Shown one piece after another: positions 22,958-35,701 of a DNA stretch of 64,000 nt. How positions within the stretch are numbered: position 1 is the stretch's first letter; every line of letters starts with the position of its first letter. This DNA comes from Tetracladium setigerum. Taxonomy: Eukaryota > Ascomycota > Leotiomycetes > Helotiales. The notes under the pieces are model-generated. The model searched no databases and had not been told where the DNA came from. It saw only the letters and a program-made list of their open reading frames with translations. Position numbers and translations under genes: made by a program. The DNA is taken from contig PZJY01000007.1 of the NCBI GenBank assembly GCA_031472005.1, forward strand, positions 2,157,808 through 2,221,807. Reading direction: 5' to 3'.

Positions 22958-24115
22958 CTACAAACTCTTCTCCAGCGCAACCAACTCCCTAAACCCCTCC
23001 TTCCACTTCGCACATTCATTCTCACTAGGTCTCGGTAATGGACTCCTCCCGAACCCTCCATAGCCCAACCAACTCTCCATCCCAGCCTTGGTGCTCACAA
23101 TACCGCCCTGAATGGCTGCCCAATCACCGCGCGCTACTATCTCTTGAACACTCTGTGCTTCGGAGATTTTACCCTCTTTGTACAGACGGAGGATTTCAAG
23201 ACATGATTTTGGCGAAATGTTGGCGAGGCCCGCGAGGATGCCGTGACCGCCGCCGATGAGACTTTGCATGGTAAAGTCGGCGCTGCCGCCGAGGACGAGG
23301 AATTGAGGTGCGTTGGTGTTGGTGCTGCTGTTGAGAGATTTGATGGTTTTGGGATTGGTTTTGGTGGCTGCTGCGACGCGATTGAGTTTACCGGTGTTGC
23401 CGCAGGTTAGTTTGACGCCGACGATGTTGGGGTGGGCGGAGAGTTGGATGATGAGATCTGAGGAGAGATCCATGCCGGAGACGGCGCCGGGGTAGTTGTA
23501 GATGATGAGTGGGATGGGAGATTGGTCTGCTACGGTGGTGAAGAATTCAATGACCGTTTGGGAGGATGGCGAGAAGAGGGGTGCGTAGTATGATGGAGGG
23601 AGAACGAGAGCGTAGTCGCCGCCGGCGTTGTACGCTTCACGGCAGTACTGGACTGTTTCTCGGATAGATTGGGTGCCACAGCCGACGATGACGGGGAGGT
23701 GAGAGAAGCCGGCGGCGTTGAGGGCGGAACGGGTGGTGGATGTTACTGTTTGACGCTCGGAGTGGGTGAGATGGACGGCTTCGCCGTTAGAACCTTGAGT
23801 GCAAAGACCTGTGACGCCGGCTTTGGCGAGACGGACGGCGTGGGTTGCGATGGTTGCGGTGTCAAGGTCTTCAGTGATGGGATCAAAGAAGCAGACTGTG
23901 GGGACGTAGACTCCGGGGATGAGAGGACGATGAATGTGATCATCGGTTTCTAGGGAGGTGCTACTGAAAGAGGAGTTGAATTCAGCCTCGGAGTAGATGC
24001 TGTTGGTATTGCTGCTCGAATTGCGGAGGCCAGAGCCTGGTGTGGGACGGAATGACATGTTGAATCCTTGTGTGAAGCTGCCTGAGGGAGAAGGTGCGTC
24101 GTTGTGAGGTGCCAT
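22958..24115 (-). CDS. dihydrodipicolinate synthase-superfamily aldolase, 385 aa
   Basis: A single exon from ATG 24115. The frame is open further upstream, but only from a TTG, so the ATG of MAPHNDAPS was chosen. After a Ser-rich N-terminus of about 65 residues comes a TIM-barrel class I aldolase. Visible signatures are PGVYVPTVCFFD, GVTGLCTQGSNGEA (the family GS/TTGE-like motif), the catalytic Tyr in IIYNYPG near residue 206, and the Schiff-base Lys in VGVKLTCGN near residue 235. Fungal members include 4-hydroxy-2-oxoglutarate aldolases and 2-keto-3-deoxy-L-galactonate aldolase. The sequence alone does not decide the substrate; lysine synthesis is unlikely because fungi use the aminoadipate route. 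It stands alone, with no pathway partner beside it. The 5' side faces a very long gene-poor region. Confidence 0.85.
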   Translation of the reverse strand: MAPHNDAPSPSGSFTQGFNMSFRPTPGSGLRNSSSNTNSIYSEAEFNSSFSSTSLETDDHIHRPLIPGVYVPTVCFFDPITEDLDTATIATHAVRLAKAGVTGLCTQGSNGEAVHLTHSERQTVTSTTRSALNAAGFSHLPVIVGCGTQSIRETVQYCREAYNAGGDYALVLPPSYYAPLFSPSSQTVIEFFTTVADQSPIPLIIYNYPGAVSGMDLSSDLIIQLSAHPNIVGVKLTCGNTGKLNRVAAATKTNPKTIKSLNSSTNTNAPQFLVLGGSADFTMQSLIGGGHGILAGLANISPKSCLEILRLYKEGKISEAQSVQEIVARGDWAAIQGGIVSTKAGMESWLGYGGFGRSPLPRPSENECAKWKEGFRELVALEKSL

Positions 24116-26652
24116 TTTGAATAGAATATGGGTGGTGTGGTGGTAGATATAGGTAATATTATAGTGGGTAGGTAGTGAATAAGGTTGACAAGGAGGTGAG
24201 GTCGAGTCGAGTAGCGGCAGGACTGAACGAGGCTTCAAGTACTTTCTTTCTAGCTTGAAGTGATCGGCAAGTGGGAAAGTGAATAAGATTGGAGGAAGAT
24301 CTTAAGATTCAGAGCTGATGGGTAGATGGATGAGGTGGAACTGTCTCAGATCAGTTTGTCTTGCCGGGACAGCATCGGAAATGGGAGACATGACCTGACG
24401 TTAAGTACTATTTTGCGGTTCCTGGTGGCGTAGGAGAGCAGATGCAAAGGCTGGGATGTGATTTGCTGCCAGCCCTTTGGTGTTGGAGAGATTGTATGGG
24501 GGAGGTATCAAGTACAAAGTCGTCTGGCCTTGTGAGAGTGTGGGGGTGGATTCCTCTCCTCCCCCCTTTGCCCCCTTCAGGTGTTGTGAGTGGAGCTGAT
24601 CCTGGTCATTGCTAAATAAGTATTGATACTTCTCTTATTCCTTGCCGCTATTAGCAAACCGTTAGCCAGCTAGTATTCAAATTCAATTCCCCAATTGGCA
24701 ATTTGGCACTTTGCATTGCACTTGCGCTTGCACTTGCAACGCTGGCATCAAAATCGACCAGGCCCTTCATTGAGGTAACGCAGGCAATGTCAAGTTTTCT
24801 CCTTTCAACGAATCTCAGAATACTTGTTACTCATTGTAGTAGTTTTGGAACTCCACAAACTAACAGGGAATGCCGACTTGCCCGAACGCCCGTTGTATAT
24901 GGTCCAGTGCTATAGAAAAGGACGCCGAGCCACGAGGCCTTGCTTGCGATCATGAGGTTGGTGATGACCTCACCCTCTGGAGGAGTCGCCTCAAGGCCTT
25001 GCTGGCTGCAATCTGACTTGCTCGCTGGGCGTTGAAAAGTAAGCTATCCTTCTACGTCCTGTTTCTGGTTGCTGTTTCTGCTCTTGGCCCCTTTCTCAGG
25101 CCACAGATTCATCATTCCTTCACCGACTCGGGATGATTCCTCTCGATCTTGGACTGCCATTGGGACAGGTTTTGCTTTTTCCCAAGCACCTGGAACGAAA
25201 ATGGGCACCAAGGCAGCCGACGATGAACCCAGGGCGCCGGCCCCATGTGGTTGTGGATGCTGCCAAAGCAGAGGAGCGAGGGGGAGGCTCATGGATACCG
25301 TTCTACTCACCGCATGTCGCCGTCCGTCACCACTCGTCCAGCTGCTGGTGAGCTGAGTAAAGAGGTGCCCTGCCCTGTTGCCCTGCAATTCCGTCCAAAG
25401 TCAGCCAGGCGTGCATGCCGATTGGATATGTTTGAGAGGCCGCGTGCAGGACGAGGGAGAGCTGATGCTGATGTTTGATGCTGATGCTGTCGAAATTGTG
25501 GTGCTTGGGAGTCGGCTGATCTGCGATGGTGACCTCAGCGCATCGCGGGGTTCGCCAATATCGCCAAACGTTTGGTCCTACAACCTTCCCTTATTGGGCG
25601 AGAGGGATTGAGCCTCGATGTGCTTCGTCGCCTGGTGATCAGTCTCGAAGGAGTTAGTTAATCCAGGAAAGTGGCTCTGGAACGAAACCGTGGGGGTGGG
25701 AAAAAAGGAAAGCAGCCAACGAGGAAGCGAAGAGGCACTCCGGACAGAGAGAGACAAGGAAGGAGGCAAAAGAAGTAAGACGTCCAACTTCCTCCTTTCA
25801 GCGAATGAAGCAGCTCTTAGCACATCCTCCAGGATCAATGAAATAGTCACGAGATCTATCAATGGCCGGAAATCCGATCCAACCTCTTTGCTTTGTCGTG
25901 TTCGTGGTACGAATACATAACTAACTAAGGTACTCGGTAATATACTCCTACTGCAGAATGTACACAACACATCAATGTCAACAAACCAGCACACTTCGCA
26001 GCAACGCGAGCATGACATGCCATGCCCCTTCTTTCTGGCAGCTTCCGCAGTCTACATATGTGGTGCTACCCAATTCCACTGCCCATTTTCTGCACTTCAA
26101 AGATGAATGTGTTGTTATTCTGGTCATTTCTGAAGTCGCAGATTTCCTCGGGTCACTTGTACCTTCAGAATTTGTATGTTGTTAGTAAAGGAAGGGCCCT
26201 GCCCTGCTCCTCCTGACTCTCTGGCTCTCCACTGCTCCAGCATTTCCTTTCGGTCAAAGCCCGAGAGACGTGGGGGTGGGGGATGGGATGAAGGTCATTG
26301 AACAGATCAACAAACACACTTCTTCTCTGCTGAGTCTGCTCTTTCCCAGCCGGAGAAATCAATTCTTTCTGGCAGGTGGAAAAGGAGGAAAGCGGTCTGG
26401 ACTCCAAGGTACCCAGTACAAGAACCCAGCCCTGGCCCACCATTGCGCAGATCTACTTTGTCTTGTGCAATAAAGAATCCGCGTTCCATCTTTCCATCCT
26501 TTCCATGCAAGATCGCCCAGTCGCGGAAACCTCCACGCAGACCACCCCCACGCTACCCTTCTTCTATTCTCCTTAAGCTCAAGCATTGGGAATCTTAGAT
26601 TGAACTCTATTATACGGAGTATGTTCGAGGCTTCGTGAGAATCATAGCTCCC

Positions 26653-26676
26653 AGGTAGGTAGGTACCTACCTACCT
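26653..26676. repeat. 24-base perfect palindrome of AGGT/ACCT units
   Basis: Three AGGT units are followed at once by three ACCT units, so the 24 bases equal their own reverse complement. Shorter GTAGGTA/CCTAGG versions recur across the window, for example near 10845, 34974, 35073 and 35192. Confidence 0.85.
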
Positions 26677-26886
26677 AACCAGCCTTCCCGATTTTTTCGG
26701 ATACGGGTGCTGGTATACTGTACTCTCTCGGCAACCGAGGAGAGCCTTCAAAGGCCGAATTGTGCGACCGAGATGCTTTGAATTGCCGAAGTATAGTGTT
26801 GTTGTCCAGCAGTACCCCGCCATCGTCAGTGTTCTACCCCGCTGGTGTCTCATCCATAATCCATATACGAGCACACATGTGTACAG

Positions 26887-26919
26887 TACATACACATACA
26901 TACGTACATACATACATAC
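26887..26919. repeat. CATA microsatellite
   Basis: A run of CATA/CGTA units in gene-poor DNA. No coding context. Confidence 0.7.
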
Positions 26920-27525
26920 TGATGGGCTGCAGCAAACTCGAGGAGGAATAATGTGGTCGATAGCACTACTGGAAAGTACACATACAGGAGGAACGAATGT
27001 ATGTACAGCATTCACTCATACAGTCTTTCGTACTCTTCCACACACCAACACCAACAAACATGATGTGTGAGTGGAACCACGCCTTCTCCACACCCTCTTC
27101 CTCCTCTTCCAAACCCCAGAAACACGATTATCGCGGGAAACCGATCTCACGTGTCGTAGACAACATCAAGGTCTCCTACATGACTTGCAGAAGTGGCTTT
27201 CACAACCCCCTCATCATTGCATCGATAGGAGGAAGAAGGGGTCATCCCATCACACCCTTTCCCCGGGGTTTCGTTCTCTCGCTCAATATTGGATGAAGAT
27301 ATGTTCAATGCAACCTCGTACAAGCGACTCATTCTCATCCATTTTTATACTTCCGCATGTATATGTCTGTCGGCCCAATCTGATATTGCCAGTGCAGATG
27401 TTGGAGGTCATTCATTAATATTTCAGGAAGTATATTATTACTTACTGTACGGTACTGTATTATTCATGTGCTTCAATCATTATTATGTACCCCGCATTTT
27501 CCAAGTTGGAAGGAAGCACGCACTG

Positions 27526-27563
27526 TACAGCACAGCAGAGCACAGCACAGCACAGTACAGCAG
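27526..27563. repeat. CAGCA/CAGTA repeat
   Basis: An imperfect run of CAGCA units, broken by GTACAG and CAGAG, in gene-poor DNA. Confidence 0.65.
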
Positions 27564-30068
27564 CCTGATGATGTACAGATGACAAGCGTAAACAATGCTC
27601 CTCCTGTACATCTCTCTTTCCCGTCAGTACAGTAGTAACCTTACTGACCAGGCTCATCTTTCCTATCACCTCCGACATGCATATTAGTACACCACTGCTA
27701 CTTCCCTGTTTCATCATTATGATTCCCTTAATTCCTTTCCCCTTGTCTCCTTTGCCTTGGCCGCGAATTCGCACATCTCCGTTCATATTCGTGGCTTCTC
27801 CGATTTATCCGGATGGTGGTAAGATACGTACCTTAGGAATGCTCCATCAATCGTGGCAGTGCCAAACTTGTTTCCCTCGCATGTTGCGAAGAACGAAACC
27901 AAACCAAACAAGAAACACACGCACACGCACATCAGACAAGTTACATCGGCGCGCCTGCGAATTATCATTCTGCTCTGGTACCTCAGCCCATCCATCCATG
28001 CATCTATCTGCAAGCCCAGCTCCTTCCAGAATTGTGGGGAAGCCCTGCCCTGCCTGTTCTGTTCTGCAAGCGCGGGGTCACATCATCGTGACCAGAAGCA
28101 TCGAAGTACTTTCAAAGTACTCTCTTGGTAGTATCTACTTATCAAACGTGGGGGTGGAGAATATCTGTAGGTATTCAACCATAGGCAATTGCCACTTTTA
28201 CCCATTTTTGAGAGAGGGAACCAGAGAATCCAGATGAACCCAGAATGGATCTGATGTGGATCTTGTTACCCCTTCTCTTCTCAGTTTGAGCTTAGATTAT
28301 TATTCCAGCCTTCCCCGAGGCGCTATTATTACTACTAGCCTTTTCATCCCGCGGGATGAGCTGAAGAAGATGCTAGCATTTTTTGCGATTAAACCCGAGT
28401 GGCGTGAACATTTGTCGAATTCTGTCAATTTTTCACGTATAATAGTATGATAAAACTGAAGCGAGCAAGCAAAAGCCCATTCTTGCTCGTCCCTCTTCCT
28501 CTCCCTCTCCCGCGGGGGAGTGGCAAGAAAAAGTTCATCAAGAAGCGAGGCGAGATCGCTTGGGAGGGAGAAATTTGTTTGATAATTATTCCGGTCGTCT
28601 CGACGAAGGTCGTACGGATGACAATTGGTATTGCGAGACTCAACGTCAAGAGTGGATGGATGGAAAAGGGGGGCAAAAACGACGGGATAGGGATGAGACG
28701 ACGACAAAAAATAAGGTCTGACAAATGTTGCCATTCCTGCCCATTCATCATTCCTTCCATCCATCCATCCAACAGTACGAGGTAATGAATAGGGAGATGA
28801 TCTACAAGGACGGATATTACTATTTCCCTTCCATTATTCCCTTTCATGTTTCTCGCCACAGGTTTCTGTTTCCAGCTTTCTTTTCGATAGGGTAATAATA
28901 TCACATGCTCTTTTGCCTATTACATATTGCCTGCCTGGTGTTTTTGTGGCGCGTTTTTCGCTAATTTGGTACCACACCCATTTCATTCTTCCAGTCTAGT
29001 TCTTTTCTTTTGGTGATTCAGGCGAGACCCCTCATTGGAATGTATATAGTACATAGTACATATGAGGAAAGCTAATTGCTCATGGATACGATGGTGAATA
29101 ATGAGGGTGGTGGGAAGGATCTAAAGGACTTTTAGTCATTTCGTCTCTGGTGTTTGTGTGATAGTATCCCGCGTATTGGGTTCATGATGGCAGTGAAGAA
29201 GTAACTTCTACTTTCTTGGTGGTTGGGTTTGCGTTTGAGGCTTTGAGCTGTCAATCTGTGAGCCAGTGGAGAGATAGATTTTGAGATATGTCGCTATGTA
29301 CAGTACATGTTTTAACGAGTGTTCAATGGCTGGTTGAGGAGGTACTTCTACTTCCTTAGGTTATTTTGTCGGTTTGAGCTGCAAATCAGTGAGGGCGATG
29401 GTTTTGACGTATGTCACTATTTACACATTTTTACTAGTTTTTGATAGCTGGGGCAAGAAATTATTTCTACTTCCCTGGTGGTTGGTAGGATGGAGCTGTG
29501 GCCAACGGAAGGAAATGCGTTTTGAGACATGTCCCCATGTAATTCCATACTCAACGAACATACCATCTCACAATTTTGCAACATTCAATATTTATTCATC
29601 TTGTCGGGTTATCAACCTCCGAACTTGCAAGTCTATGTATGCCACACTCTTTGAAAGGCATTCCATCCTTCGATCACTCCCATCGATGATCCCATCCAGC
29701 ACAAATTTCACTGATAGAAAAATCATCTAACTTCAGGAGGAATGAGCTTCAGTCCCTTCTTTCCTCCTTCACGCTCTTGTTCGTACAGTACGGTATCGCA
29801 AAAAAAAAGATGAAATCTATACCTCTCCCTCTAGCTTTCCACCTGTTCCACTTTCCACTTTTCCAATCCAACTCCCACCACACTCTATAATTTCTCGATT
29901 CCTTTAACAAGCTGAATCAAAGTCTCAAAAAACAGTTTCAATAACCCTCATCCCTTGAAAATCTCACAGCTCTTAAATCTCTCTCAGACCTCTTCAATCA
30001 CCACCCCTCTTCGATCTCCTCTCAATTCTCTCATTTCTTTCCATCACTGCTGCTCTCATGAGTGCCTG

Positions 30069-30765
30069 CTAGTAAGAAGACCACTTCTTGTCTGGAGACT
30101 TTCTAGGATTGGCATTGGACTTTCGGGTTTTCGTAACCTTGCCCTTGGCCTTGGCCTTGTGGTGAGTCGTACTTGGGGTGATTATCCCCCCAGTTCTGGC
30201 ATGTGTCTGTCCTCCGTCGGGTTTCTTCTCTGCGATCTCTGTGGTCGCTATAGTGATTTGTGGACGGTCGTTTGAATCGGTAGTTGTTGTAGTATTAATG
30301 ATGGCGGTTGGATTCTTGTTGATCTGTATATAAAGGAGGTGGAACTGGTTAGTAAATTCCATCTAAAGGAAGATCTTACAATGCAGTATCAAACCCCCAC
30401 CAAAAAGCAGATTAACTTCATATGACATGATAACTCACTTCTTTCTCCTTCTCCTTCTCCTCAACGACGACCAATCTCCCCAAAATCCACATATCAAAAC
30501 TCAACTCCTCCCTTCTCGCACCATCACCATCACCGTCGCCATCAACAACATCGCCTCGTGCCCCCAAAGAATTCAAAGCCCCCTCAAACCCCCCAATCAT
30601 CCGATCAATAATATGCTCAAAACTCGGCTTCATCTTCATCTCGAGATATTTTCGCAATGCATCTTCTCTGATGCCTGGAGGGAGAGCGGCGAGACGGGTT
30701 TGTAAGGTGGAGGAGAGCGCGAGGTGGATTTGGATGGCTGATTCTGATTCTGTGGAGGGTGACAT
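30069..30765 (-). CDS. unrecognised small two-exon protein, 193 aa
   Basis: Exon 1 is 30765-30439 (109 codons) and exon 2 is 30323-30069. The 115-nt intron has GTGAGT, a TACTAAC branch site and a TATACAG acceptor, and it sits exactly between codons. Residues 10-60 form a helical, conserved-looking segment (IQIHLALSSTLQTRL, then REDALRKYLEMKMKPSFEHII). An acidic GDGDGDG stretch, a hydrophobic-acidic helix and a Glu/Lys repeat (EKEKEKE) lie before the junction. The C-terminus is very basic (KAKAKGKVTKTRKS), so a nuclear location is plausible. I do not recognise the family. The clean splice signals are the main reason to call the gene. Confidence 0.65.
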
Positions 30766-32730
30766 ATTTTGGTTGGAGAGCAGAAAGGTTGGCGGGGTTT
30801 GGTGGAGTGGGTGAGAGGGTATTTGTGAGAGTTGTTGGATTGGTTGAAATGTCGGTGTTTTTTTGGGGGGGGGGTGGTGTGGTTGGGAATTGTGATGAGT
30901 GAGTGCGAGAGAGTGTATTGCGTCGTTTTGGGCCTCGTGTATCAACCTTCTTTGCTGGCTGGCTGATATGGGACGAAAGATCGATGGTGAAAAATCCTAG
31001 ATCGGAAAAGATTTTGTACCTTGGACAAAGAAAAACGAGAGAAGCGAAGAGGAGATGAATTTGGAGAGTAATTTTATTCGTTGAGAATCTTGAGACTGAA
31101 AGTGAAGATATCAAGGCACTCAAGGGGGAAGGAGATTTGATTTGATATTTCCCAAAATGAAAGTGAGGCGAAGAATGAAAATTTTCTAAATGAACAGATA
31201 CAGCGATTATAAAAGCTTTCTAGATATAGAATAGATCTCTTCTGTACCTAAAGAGTTGGTCTTCCATCAACTCAACGGTTCCATCTAGTCGACGGCATCG
31301 CACCAGTCGAGACCATGGCTATGACTTAAGTCAACAACATCACAGTCAAAGCATCTGACGACTCTCTTTTAGACGCATTGAACAATTTCTCGTGCTCATT
31401 GGATTTCGAGTATTGAGCATCTGAGCAGAGCACACACATATCGAAAGTGCGGCGGTCGTAAAAGATTTTAACAAGAAAGGTTCACCCTTCGACTGCCTTG
31501 TGATGACGTTCAGCGAATATTCCATGTCATTAAACCAAGCAACTCTGTTCAACAACATGAGAATTGAGATAAACAAGAGGAGTTGGACTCAGGGTAAGAA
31601 CGAAGTTAGTCAGTTCTATTAGTGTTCGTTAGCAGGTAGGCGCGAGTGTTGTGGTTGGGCTGTGCTTGGCGTTTACTTTGTGTTGGAGTTCGGATTGGGA
31701 AGGTGCGACTGGTGCATTTATATTGTTGTTGTTGATTTACTTTCTGTCAAATAGATTGAACTGAAGTTCTTTTCTGGGGAAATAATTTCAATTATTTGAT
31801 CAGGATGGGCAGTCCCCAATGTTTCCATCTGGACCGATCTCGCTTAATTTACTGTCAACAACCAAAGCTCACATCAGAGACATGAATTATGGGCTGGCCT
31901 CCACCAACTCTCGTCCCTTGGTGGCTAGGAGCTTCAACTTGAGGTCTTCGTGGGTTTTGAACTTGTAGTACACGGTGAGGCGGCAAATGTTCAATTTCTC
32001 CTCGTTCTAGATATCTTCACTTCAAAGAATATCCCACAGTTTCAAAAACTAGATCTTTCTATTCATATTATAGATATCAAAATCTCAACCGCTCCACCCT
32101 CACTACCATTTCAGCCCAAACATTATCTATCCAAAACCTGCCTCATCAATTGCGCCTACTACATCAAAGTCTACAACATCACCGCTGATATCAACCCCAC
32201 CAAGCAAACCATCCACAACTCCTTCCTCCACCCTATTATCTACTCCCCCCCCATTTTATTAGTCGCGTCTTGGTTCAGATGGGTGGGGGTTTGTGGGAAA
32301 GGTGATTGGGATTAAGGGGTGGAAAGTTCAAGGATCTGATTTTGGTGGAGTCAGAAGTTATCATTGTGGTTGGATTTGCTGAGTGTGGAAGACGATGAGG
32401 TGGATAAGAATGAGGATGAGAAGGTGGTTTGATGGTGGTATATTTTTTATTTATTTTTTATTGGGAGCGGAGGAATGATTTGAAGGCATGGATGAGCGGC
32501 TTTTGTTGTTTGGGGTATTGGATGGGGACATTGGAAAGCTTGGGACGGAGGGAAGCTGCTGGTTTTGGAGGGAAGATGGAATCAATGAAGTATTGGCCGT
32601 ATTCCAAGGCTCTTTGTTTTGTTTTGGGCCTGATAAGGTCCCCTCTTTTTATGCTTTAAATCTTCATTGCGGCATTGCGAATTTTTCATTGACGATTCGA
32701 CCACGATGATCTTCAAAGTCATCTGTCTGG
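30766..32730. other. 2-kb intergenic region
   Basis: No gene is supported. A 121-codon open frame at 31950-32315 has no recognisable features. The interval holds the 5' side of the 193-aa gene and the 3' side of the membrane-protein gene. Confidence 0.45.
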
Positions 32731-34186
32731 TTAATCGTCGATTCTGATACAATAACCATATTCCCCCATTTGTCCCCAAACAGAAACCATCCCACCAATC
32801 GCTGGTATCCAAAAAAACAATAACAAAAACCAAATGAGAGAAAGTGCAGGGTTATTGTGCGACTCCTCCAAGACACGCTCAACAACGCGCGAAAACACAC
32901 TTGACACTGAGCCCAGAACTACCCAGGCCATTAGCCATCCTCGCTGGGAGCTTCTACTTTGATTGCCCGTTCGAAAGCCAGATATCCCCCAAGCACAGCG
33001 ATTGGAACCAATATGCTTAAAAATAGGCGAGCACAATGCTGCCAAAATGATCAAAACTCCATGTTGGGTTTGGCTTTTGATCCTGGGGACCAGAATTTGA
33101 AAAATCAAGCTCAGCCACAACGCCATCGAAAGATCCCCCGTCTATTTCTGCCAGGTCCATATCCGGGGTATGAATGAGGTAAACAGTCGAATAGGTTGGG
33201 CAAAGCATAGCAGCCACAAAATTGGTAATGGACATGAAGACATAAGGAATAACTGATAGGGAAAATGCTCCATAACCGTAGCGTTGTAGCTGATTGCCTC
33301 GAGCGTGATAAAGCGTCAATATCCCTGACACGACCTGAACTAGACTGAACAGAGCTTTGACAATACCGTACTCGCAGGCAAGATCAAAGTTTTTCATCAC
33401 ATTGGGTTCGGAAGCCTCGCAATCCGTGAATCTAGACGTCGATTCAATCGATTCAATTAAGGGTTCGGTCCCTTGGAACTCTTGATATCGAGGTTCGGGT
33501 CCAACGATTGATTCGCTGTTACGGCCGGGCTTGCTTGGGTCATTTCTTTTGAGCAAGCCGAGAGCTGCCCTTCGCGTAAATGGCTTCAGTGAACTTCCTG
33601 CAGGTACCAAATATAATCCATAACCTCTGGGAAGCTCAGCTCTGCCATGAATCCTTCGGCCCGGGGGAAGGCGTGTACCTCCCAAGTCTCCAGAGAATGC
33701 GATGGCCGCCCAGTCACGATCCCCGTCCTTGACCACCATGCAAAGTGCCCCAGCCAAATTTGCTCTGCCGAAAAACATCTAATTAGTATAATCCGATCCA
33801 AGAGAGGCGCAACATGTTGAGATCATAGAAAATGGCAGAACGTGTCTTAGACATAGTATGCCTGATTGCAGGCGATTGTGTTCATCAACGGGGGTCACCG
33901 CGAAAGGCACATACTGTTTCACAGGATCATGACGGATCAAAGCCGGCCTCAATATCAATCGGCGAAGAACACGAGCCACACCATAACCCGGAATAAAGAA
34001 GGCATTTAAAACAGCGAAGATAGTTTCGCTCATGGCCTCACCTGGCCGACTTGGAAGGGTCAAGGCATGGATTGCGAAATTTGTTGTAAAGAAGATGAGT
34101 ATCTCCTTCCAGCGTGCTGGGGTGCAGATGAGATCCGGTTCGCCATGATTTGTTGTTCCTTCTGGTGCGAAAACGGTGAAATTCAT
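32731..34186 (-). CDS. fungal integral membrane protein of unknown function (two frame breaks)
   Basis: Exons are 34186-33915 and 33764-32731, separated by a 150-nt intron (GTATGT, TACTAAT, GGCAG). The product matches a common, uncharacterised mould family. Visible landmarks are APEGTTNHGEPDLICTP near the N-terminus, IHGRAELPRGYGLYLVPAGS, a YHARGNQLQRYGYGAFSL loop, a DGGSFDGVVAE motif, and C-terminal membrane segments ending in IPAIGGMVSVWGQM. About six hydrophobic segments are seen. The frame breaks at runs 33019-33023 and 32986-32990. One added base in each restores SILVPIAVLGGISGF and gives 436 whole codons. The start is the first ATG before the conserved block. Relatives usually begin with a signal peptide, so an upstream exon may be missed. 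Confidence 0.7.
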
Positions 34187-35701
34187 AACAGTTGCAGTTA
34201 TTGAAGCCAAGAGTTAATCGAGATGGTGGATGTGAAGTTTCGTGCCGTACACCATATATCTCAATGAACGTGCGAGTTTTGGAGACCGAGAGTGTAAAGC
34301 TGTCTTCGAGTTGAGAAGGCGAGCATCCGACCTTATACAGGTGTTGATTCAGCTCTCTGGTGGCTGGCTGTCCACAAGCCTCGACGCCCATTTTCCATGC
34401 AGGGCAAGCCACATTGAACAACGGAACGGGGCATTCCTCCGAAAGAGAGAAAAGAGAGAAGAAAGCGTCTTCGGTCGATAAGGTAGGTACTGTAACTATT
34501 GGATCATCAGTTGGCCGCTTAATTCTGGCACTTGCATGAGTGTGGGAGGAGGAGATATATTCGCATTCTTCCTTTGTGATGATAATTTACCTCACCCCCA
34601 CCCCTTTCTGATCTATAGAAGCAAATTCACCAGGCCAAAATGATCGTATGAATTCATGGAAACATTCAGTAAATGTAGAAGTACTGACTCCACAGGACTC
34701 GTATGGGTCCAAGGAAGCAAGAGAGGAAGGCAAGCAGGGAGGGAGAGAAGTTGAGTCAGCACAACCACACGTGACTATGTCTAGATATTACAACTAACAT
34801 ACTGTACTAGGTACTGTATCTAGTGCAAGAGAGTATTTGGCAATTCGAAACAGCTGTTAACTCAGTAAATCTCTCTCAATTTCCTATCTATGATATGTTT
34901 TGCTTAAAAACAAAGGAACAGTAAGTAGCATGACGGCACAATTCATTTTACCTACACCTGGAGCGGAGTAAGTACCTAGGTAGGTTTTAGTACGGAACGA
35001 AAGAGCAAACTACCTCCTCTAAAGACATATCGACAAGGTTTGAAGAATAACAAATCCGAAGAAAGCCCCCTGTAGGTAGGTAGGTAAGGTAGGTCAGTAT
35101 TCCTCAATATTCTGACTATTCCATCCGAGCCTCCATCAAGTGTCCTGTCCTGGATCATAACCCCCGTCCTAATGATAGGTAAGATGTCTATCTACCTAGG
35201 TAGCCACTACCTCCCAGCTTTATAATCCTCATTCACACCTCAATAAACAACAAACCTTCACAATTCACCTCTCCAAAAATAAGACAAGAGAAATGATGAT
35301 CAACCAGTTTTCACAGAGAAGTGTGCATGTGTATATGTATATATTTATGTGTATTCAAGTACCATCTCCCCTTTCCCCTCTTTCTATGTAAATATATATA
35401 TATATATACCTATTCAACATTCCACCCCCAAAAGGAAACAAAAAGAGAAAAGAGAAGAAAAGGAAAAGCCTGACGAACGCTTGCTTGCTTGCTTAAAGTT
35501 TAATATACCTTATCCATTTACCATTTAACCCTATACAACCATATACCAAACCCAGCTTCCCAACCGGCACACCTCCCGAAAAAAGTACCATGGACCAAGA
35601 ACCATTCCAAACCAGACCTAACCATAACAAACTATCATAACCCATAACAACCAAAAGACAACACCGAACTTGCTCCCTCATACTCGGAGAGGCAGACTTT
35701 T
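34187..35701. other. intergenic region with repeated GTAGGTA motifs
   Basis: No gene is supported. The region is dotted with GTAGGTA, CCTAGGTA and GTACTAGGTAC words (near 34482, 34808, 34974, 35073 and 35192). An AT microsatellite (TATA repeats) lies near 35392. The 3' flank of the nitrite reductase gene follows. Confidence 0.5.

Larger units (their letters stand above)
24116..30068. other. 6-kb gene-poor region upstream of the aldolase gene
   Basis: Open frames of up to about 185 codons occur on both strands, but none shows a domain, plausible codon use or splice structure. The DNA holds a perfect palindrome at 26653-26676, CATA and CAGCA microsatellites, pyrimidine-rich stretches and poly-A/T runs. 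It could be a long 5' regulatory region or contain non-coding transcripts; neither can be shown here. Confidence 0.45.

Noticed and set aside
28425..28904. 159-codon open frame on the minus strand
   Set aside because: Composition follows local pyrimidine/purine bias; no domain and no intron structure.
31950..32315. 121-codon open frame on the + strand
   Set aside because: No recognisable family, no conserved-looking segment and no flanking splice sites that extend it.
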